Source of the DNA: Chloroflexota bacterium
Lineage (GTDB): Bacteria > Chloroflexota > Chloroflexia > Thermomicrobiales > UBA6265
Direction: 5' to 3'
Assembly (NCBI GenBank): GCA_023392645.1
Contig: JAEVYR010000064.1
Span: forward strand, 1 to 9,372
Length of the DNA: 9,372 nt
The notes under the pieces were generated by a model. The model was not told the DNA's origin, made no database searches, and was given only the letters and a program-made list of their open reading frames with translations. The position numbers and the translations under genes are program-made. This document shows, in pieces, positions 5,764 through 9,372 of the stretch (position 1 is the first letter of the stretch; the number at the start of each line of letters is the position of its first letter).

Positions 5764-7596
5764 TCAACCGGCGGTCAGGCGTTTCTCAAGGAAGGTGGCG
5801 ATGTCGCGGATCGCCTTCAGCTCGTTCTCGCGCTTCGTGAAGCCGTGCCCTTCATCCTCGTACACGTCGTAGCGGACGTCGACGCCGCGTGCGCGCAAGC
5901 GATCCACGATCTGGTCGCTCTCCGCCTGCACAACGCGCGGGTCGTTTGCGCCCTGGATCACGAACAGCGGCGTCGTGATCTGGTCGACGTAGCTGATCGG
6001 CGAGCGCTCCATCAGGAAGTCCACTTCCGTCTCCGGGTCGCCGACCCACCGCGCCATCAGCCGCCGCCAGGTCGGCGGCACCGCCTTCGCGAACGTCACC
6101 AGGTTTGAGGGGCCGACCAGGTCGACCGCCGCGGCCCAGTACTCGGGCAGCCGGCTGACCGCCGAGAGCGTCGCGAACCCGCCGAATGAGCCGCCGTATA
6201 CGCCGATCCGGGTTGAATCGACCCATTCCTGCGCCCGCAGCCATTTCGCGGCGGCCTCGATGTCCTTCAGCTCGTCGCCGCCCCAGTCGCGATGAATCAG
6301 GTGCTGGTAACTCTTGCCGTAACCGGTCGAACCGCGAATGTTTGGCGCGAGCACGGCGATGCCGCGGCTGGAGAGGTACTGATAGAGACCCGAGTAAGCG
6401 TAGCGCGGCCGCTCCTGCGCTTCCGGGCCACCGTGGATCGACAGCACTACCGGCATCGGACCGTCGATCCCCGCTGGCTTGTAGAGAAACGCCGGGATCT
6501 CCTTGCCGTCGAAGGTCGGGTAGCGGATCAGCTCCGGCTCGGTCAGGTCGGCGTCGTCGATGCCGCCCAGCGCGCTGAAGGTGATTTGTGTCGCCTCGCC
6601 GGTCGCCGTATCGACGGTGAAGATTTCTTCCGGGTGGGTCGGTCGCGCCCACAGCACCGCCAGGCGGCTGCCGTCGCGCGACAGCGCCATATCGATCAGG
6701 ACGCCGCCGGGCAGCTTCGCCTCCACCGGCTGGTCGGTATCCTCGAGTTGTCGGATCCGAAGGCGCGAGTAGCCATCCTCGTTGATGGCCCAGACCAGCA
6801 ATGTGCCATCGTGGGAGATGGCGGCATTCTCGACATCCCAGTCCGGCGTCTCGACCCACGTTCGCGTGCCGCTGGCGATATCCTGGAACGCGAGCCCGTC
6901 GAACTCCCGACCCTCGCTGGTGACGAGCCAGAAACCGGAGCCGTCCGCCGCCCAACCGGCCGGAACGTACAGCGCATCCTCTTCATGTGGCGTCAGGTTG
7001 CGCGACGTGCCGTCGGCGAGGTCGACCAGCAGGATATTGGTGTCCGTATTCGAGACAAGTTCGAGCGCGAGGAGTTTGCTGCCGTCCGGCGACCAGCCGG
7101 CGGGCATGTAGATGGTCTCGCCGGTGAGCACCCGCCGCTCGTCGCCGCTCGCCATGTCGCGGATGATGACGTCCTGCTCGGTCGGCTCTCGGTCGTTTCC
7201 GGCGAAGGCGACTTTCGCGCCGTCCGGGGACCAACTCTGGCCAATGCCGAGGGCGTGCCGAACGTCAGCTTCGGAAGGGAACATTGCTGGCTGGCCGCCC
7301 GCGACCGGCACCGTGTAGACCTGGGTGAACTCATCGCCGTTGCGATCGGCCGTGTAGAGGATTGTTGAGCCCTCCGGCGACCACTCGATCTCGCGAACCG
7401 CCTGCTCGCCGGAGAGCGTCACCTGGCGCGGGTAGCCACCGTCGGTGGATTGCCGCCAGAGGTTGTACTGCCCGGAGGTGTTGACCGAGTAGGCGACCTC
7501 GTCGCCATCGGGCGATAGCGCGAGCGTCGACTGGTAGCGACGGATCGCGGTGAATTGCTCGAAGGTCGGTTGAGTCCTGCGGTCGGCACTGGCCAT
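5764..7596 (-). CDS. S9 family serine peptidase (acylaminoacyl-peptidase / prolyl-oligopeptidase type)
   Basis: Cytosolic oligopeptide-cleaving serine hydrolase of 610 residues. The N-terminal part (about 20-345) is a beta-propeller, shown by spaced TolB/PD40-like repeats: SPDG near 28, SPEG 73, SPDG 123, SPDG 169, AADG 217, SHDG 261 and SRDG 306. The alpha/beta-hydrolase domain follows: oxyanion region HGGP (388-391), then NIRGSTGYG, nucleophile Ser 470 in GGSFGG, Asp 552 in GANDPRV, and His 584 in DEGHGF. The full catalytic triad is present, so the enzyme should be active. No signal peptide or membrane segment is seen. ATG 7596 is preferred because AGGAGG lies eight bases upstream; ATG 7638 would add 14 residues and lacks a well-spaced ribosome site. 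The GSTGYG motif fits S9C better than classical prolyl oligopeptidase. It converges on the antiporter gene with a 58-base gap. Confidence 0.95.
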   Translation of the reverse strand: MASADRRTQPTFEQFTAIRRYQSTLALSPDGDEVAYSVNTSGQYNLWRQSTDGGYPRQVTLSGEQAVREIEWSPEGSTILYTADRNGDEFTQVYTVPVAGGQPAMFPSEADVRHALGIGQSWSPDGAKVAFAGNDREPTEQDVIIRDMASGDERRVLTGETIYMPAGWSPDGSKLLALELVSNTDTNILLVDLADGTSRNLTPHEEDALYVPAGWAADGSGFWLVTSEGREFDGLAFQDIASGTRTWVETPDWDVENAAISHDGTLLVWAINEDGYSRLRIRQLEDTDQPVEAKLPGGVLIDMALSRDGSRLAVLWARPTHPEEIFTVDTATGEATQITFSALGGIDDADLTEPELIRYPTFDGKEIPAFLYKPAGIDGPMPVVLSIHGGPEAQERPRYAYSGLYQYLSSRGIAVLAPNIRGSTGYGKSYQHLIHRDWGGDELKDIEAAAKWLRAQEWVDSTRIGVYGGSFGGFATLSAVSRLPEYWAAAVDLVGPSNLVTFAKAVPPTWRRLMARWVGDPETEVDFLMERSPISYVDQITTPLFVIQGANDPRVVQAESDQIVDRLRARGVDVRYDVYEDEGHGFTKRENELKAIRDIATFLEKRLTAG

Positions 7597-7604
7597 CGCG
7601 CGTT

Positions 7605-7610
7605 CCTCCT
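7605..7610 (-). promoter_or_regulatory. Strong Shine-Dalgarno of the S9 peptidase gene
   Basis: AGGAGG lies eight bases before ATG 7596 and selects that start over the in-frame ATG at 7638, whose only purine-rich stretch is directly adjacent to the codon. Confidence 0.8.
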
Positions 7611-7686
7611 GTGCGTTAGCGGACGGTTGCGACACCATCCTACTGGATTCAGGAACGTTGCGTGCCCGGCGCTCGGTTCGCCGCGG

Positions 7687-8085
7687 TCAGTGCTGCCCGG
7701 CGATCTGGTGCCGCGCCGTTGGCGGCTGGGTGTCGGCGTCGCTGGTATGCCAGTGGGTTGCCAGCGCCAGCATGATCTTGATCACGCCGAGAATGACGTG
7801 CGGCAGCCAGATGGTGTCGGCGAAGCCGAACAGCCACGGCGACGCGATCAGGATCGCGCCAACGACGATATCGAGTCCGAGGTGCCACGGCATCGGGATC
7901 GCCCATGCCATGCCCAGCTCATCGTGGGTGAGCAGGCTGGCGACGAAGGTGACGATGCCGGCGTAGATCAGCACCCACTTGGCTGCCTCATGCTCCTCGA
8001 ACATGAACACGAACGGCGTCAGGATCAGGACCGCGGCCAGCACGTAATCGAGAATCGCGTGGATGCGGGTGGACATGACGTTCAT
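7687..8085 (-). CDS. SPW-repeat integral membrane protein
   Basis: Small membrane protein of 132 residues with four predicted helices arranged as an internal duplication. The first unit (about 11-53) reads LDYVLAAVLILTPFVF, then an acidic/His turn (EEHEAA) and a second helix. The second unit (about 70-112) reads LDIVVGAILIASPWLFGFAD, then WLPHVILGVIKIMLAL. The Ser-Pro-Trp triplet at 82-84 is the hallmark of the SPW repeat family (PF03779); the first copy has Thr-Pro-Phe at the same place. The C-terminal 20 residues are polar. No biochemical function is established for the family. ATG 8085 is chosen because GGAGG lies six bases upstream; the open frame continues to 8166 without a better start. 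It lies 90 bases upstream of the S9 peptidase gene on the same strand, so cotranscription is possible. Confidence 0.88.
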   Translation of the reverse strand: MNVMSTRIHAILDYVLAAVLILTPFVFMFEEHEAAKWVLIYAGIVTFVASLLTHDELGMAWAIPMPWHLGLDIVVGAILIASPWLFGFADTIWLPHVILGVIKIMLALATHWHTSDADTQPPTARHQIAGQH

Positions 8086-8091
8086 GGTGAA

Positions 8092-8096
8092 CCTCC
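8092..8096 (-). promoter_or_regulatory. Shine-Dalgarno of the SPW-repeat gene
   Basis: GGAGG lies six bases before ATG 8085. It excludes the 27-residue N-terminal extension possible in the open frame and is better placed than for the internal ATG at 8076. Confidence 0.75.
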
Positions 8097-8144
8097 GGTT
8101 GATGCGGATGCCCGTCACCGAACATCGATGCAGAGCGCGTGCCA

Positions 8145-8395
8145 TCATGGGAGCCGGCTGTGCCATGTGTCGCGTTGCGATCGATCGTCATCCGGTCGAG
8201 CCCGCCAGCCGCCGATCAGAATCGCGTTGGCGACCGCATCCAGCAGGTAGACCGCCCGGATGCGGCCCGTGGTGGTGTAGACCACGTCGATCGCGGCCAG
8301 CACGCCAATTGTCGACATCGCGAGCCAGCGGATGTCGGGCGCGATCCGCCGAGTCGCACCCGCGAAGCCGACGGTGCGCACGAGCCCGTAGTCGG
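8145..8395 (-). CDS. Unrecognised hydrophobic reading frame, possible small membrane protein or gene remnant
   Basis: A minus-strand frame ending in TGA at 8145-8147 shows the same strong third-position G/C preference as the real genes from about 8395 down. It encodes roughly 80 residues: a short basic stretch (ATRRIAPDIRW), two hydrophobic helices (about LAMSTIGVLAAIDVVY and VYLLDAVANAILIGGW) and a charged end (RARPDDDRSQRD). I do not recognise a family. No start is convincing: GTG 8381 and ATG 8318 lack a Shine-Dalgarno, and the frame continues to GTG 8504 through sequence that belongs to another gene remnant in a different frame. It may be the 3' part of a gene cut by the same rearrangement, or a short membrane protein with a weak start. 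The left coordinate is firm; the right one is approximate. Confidence 0.35.
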
Positions 8396-8407
8396 TTTTC
8401 GGTCCGG

Positions 8408-8632
8408 CATCTGCGCCTTCGCTTCCTTGCCGAGCTACTTGCCCGGCGACCGAGCCGTGCGAGCCATTTTCTTCTCCTGGTCGCCCAGGTTCTTTGCCGT
8501 TCACGTCGCTGGTCTATGCTCCTGTTGGAGCGACTCGAACATGGTGAGCACGCTGTGCTCCGCGCTCATCGAGTCGGAGGGTTCGTGCAGGAAGAGGTCG
8601 CACGGCGTGGTGAGAACCACAGTGTCGATTGC
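8408..8632 (-). pseudogene. Decayed DUF892 (YciE/YciF-like, ferritin-like) gene
   Basis: One minus-strand frame carries two pieces that resemble the two ends of a DUF892 protein, a ferritin-like four-helix family of about 165 residues linked to stress response. The first piece (about 8632-8519) reads TTPCDLFLHEPSDSMSAEHS and then a helix ending in ESLQQE, close to the family start (TP-RDLF-HEL-DM-AE). The second (about 8497-8408) reads AKNLGDQEKKMARTARSPGK, then, after a stop, LGKEAKAQM, like the family's last helix. Between and within them lie in-frame TGA (8501-8503) and TAG (8435-8437; one change from CAG). Only about eight codons separate the pieces, so roughly 90-100 residues of the middle are missing. 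The start is also unclear (GTG 8620 is possible). Family identity is my recognition of short motifs, so moderately sure; brokenness follows directly from the stops. Confidence 0.6.
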
Positions 8633-8872
8633 CTTCTGCCGTATCCGCGGCGCTCCCGCGGGCACCGGATGGTCCGGACGCTTTGCACGCACAGTGGCAT
8701 CCTGGCTGACCGGCTTGCGGGGTTGCTCGGTGTGTACGAATATGTCCACACGTTACCGAGAACCGGCGCTTCGAGGCGTCTTCCCGCGGTGTGCGGATGC
8801 TAAACTCAGGCAGGATTCCGTTGGCCTGCTTCACCGCATCTCCGCGACCCTACGGAAAGCACGACACTTTCA
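8633..8872. other. Intergenic stretch without a recognisable gene
   Basis: This 240-base stretch lies between the DUF892 remnant (leftward) and the zinc-ribbon gene (rightward). Frames are open on both strands, but their residue content is Arg/Ser-rich shadow-like and no start has a ribosome site. It probably carries the divergent promoters. Nothing repeat-like or RNA-like stands out. Confidence 0.4.
8798..8806 (+). promoter_or_regulatory. Possible extended -10 promoter element for the zinc-ribbon gene
   Basis: TGCTAAACT fits the extended -10 form TGnTAnnnT, 66 bases before ATG 8873. No good -35 hexamer is found at 17 bases upstream, so this is a weak call. Confidence 0.2.
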
Positions 8873-9372
8873 ATGACTCTCACCTGCCCCCGGTGCAAGG
8901 CGCGCGTTTCGCCTCGCGACGAGACCTGTCCCTCCTGTGGCACGCCGTTGACCAGCGTGGCGGCGCGACAGCGACGGTCGGCGCGAACGCAGACCCCGCC
9001 GCCGCGCGGGGGCACGGGCTCCTCCGGTGGCGCGCGTCACACCCGGCGCGGTGGGTCGTCGGGTTTGGTTCCGGGTCAGGAGCCTCGCGAGTCTTCTCCC
9101 CAGAGAACGGACCCGACGCGGGCCGCGTCAGACGGCACGGGCCCCACCCACCGCTCGTTTTCACTCACCAGCGCGCCGCCGCCGCGATACCGCAGCCTTC
9201 CCCCGCGCGATGGCGCCGCCGTGGCGGCCACTGCCGCGGGAACCGCGCGGCGACCCGGACCCGAGCCGGCCGCTTCGGAAACCGCGGGTCGGGGCGGGTC
9301 TGGATCCGAGAAGAAGACCGTCGCCGCTGAGGCCACACCGGCCGAGAAGCGCGGCAAGGCCGGCTCACGGAG
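8873..9372 (+). CDS. Zinc-ribbon protein with long disordered tail, partial at right edge
   Basis: The frame from ATG 8873 stays open to the right edge (166 codons visible). The N-terminus is a compact zinc ribbon: Cys 5, Cys 8, Cys 19 and Cys 22 in two CPxC knuckles ten residues apart (CPRC and CPSC), expected to bind one zinc. From about residue 28 the chain is low-complexity, rich in Pro, Arg, Gly, Ser, Thr and Ala (for example PPPRGG, SAPPPPRYR), with a more Lys/Glu/Ala-rich part near the edge (SEKKTVAAEA). It is probably an intrinsically disordered linker. In bacteria such short ribbons often head membrane-anchored or regulatory proteins whose functional domain lies after the linker; that part is outside the window, so no function can be given. 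The ribosome site is poor (GGAAAG about 14 bases upstream). Confidence 0.7.
   Translation, partial: MTLTCPRCKARVSPRDETCPSCGTPLTSVAARQRRSARTQTPPPRGGTGSSGGARHTRRGGSSGLVPGQEPRESSPQRTDPTRAASDGTGPTHRSFSLTSAPPPRYRSLPPRDGAAVAATAAGTARRPGPEPAASETAGRGGSGSEKKTVAAEATPAEKRGKAGSR

Noticed and set aside
7667..7683. CGGCG / CGCCG stem-loop between the SPW and peptidase genes as a terminator.
   Set aside because: Only 5 bp with a 7-base loop and no T-run.
8465..8477. AGGAG followed by ATG 8467 as the start of a new small gene.
   Set aside because: It looks like a good ribosome site, but a TAG follows after ten codons, and the sequence is better explained as codons for DQEKKM inside the DUF892 remnant.
8139..8876. 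A 245-codon plus-strand frame before the zinc-ribbon gene.
   Set aside because: It is antisense to the DUF892 remnant and the hydrophobic frame, and has no recognisable motif or ribosome site.

Overview
The window is GC-rich, with strong G/C preference at third codon positions, and is densely packed with short intergenic gaps. The gene content suggests a bacterium of the Chloroflexota (Thermomicrobia-like) or a similar high-GC group. It includes a Tat-exported family 5 solute-binding protein, an S9 acylaminoacyl-peptidase-type enzyme, an SPW-repeat membrane protein, a remnant of a YciF-like (DUF892) gene and a zinc-ribbon protein with a long disordered tail. The taxonomic guess comes from overall flavour, not from a marker gene.

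Left part (1-3698, minus strand): an oligopeptide/dipeptide-type ABC importer operon transcribed right to left. The order is DppB-type permease, DppC-type permease, then the solute-binding protein, which runs off the left edge. The two ATPase genes are not in the window. The leader upstream of the first permease (3699 to about 3800) holds an 11-bp RNA hairpin, a short palindrome, and a 7-nt segment next to the Shine-Dalgarno sequence that can pair with part of that palindrome. This looks like a candidate regulatory leader.

Centre (3978-5705, plus strand): a CPA2/Kef-type monovalent cation:proton antiporter with a C-terminal RCK (TrkA-N) nucleotide-binding domain, divergent from the importer operon. 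Converging on it from the right is a minus-strand S9 serine peptidase (5764-7596). Upstream of that gene and in the same direction is a small four-helix SPW-repeat membrane protein (7687-8085).

Right part (8145-9372): a decayed region. Minus-strand fragments of a DUF892 ferritin-like gene (about 8408-8632) lie in one reading frame, interrupted by TGA and TAG stops and lacking the middle of the domain. Next to them is an unassigned hydrophobic reading frame (8145 to about 8400). A plus-strand zinc-ribbon protein with a long Pro/Arg/Gly/Ser-rich tail starts at 8873 and leaves the window on the right.

A plausible but unproven functional link is that the importer brings in peptides and the cytosolic S9 peptidase trims them. 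I found no CRISPR array, tRNA, rRNA, insertion sequence or clear new multi-gene system. The observations most worth a second look are the permease leader and the broken DUF892 locus.
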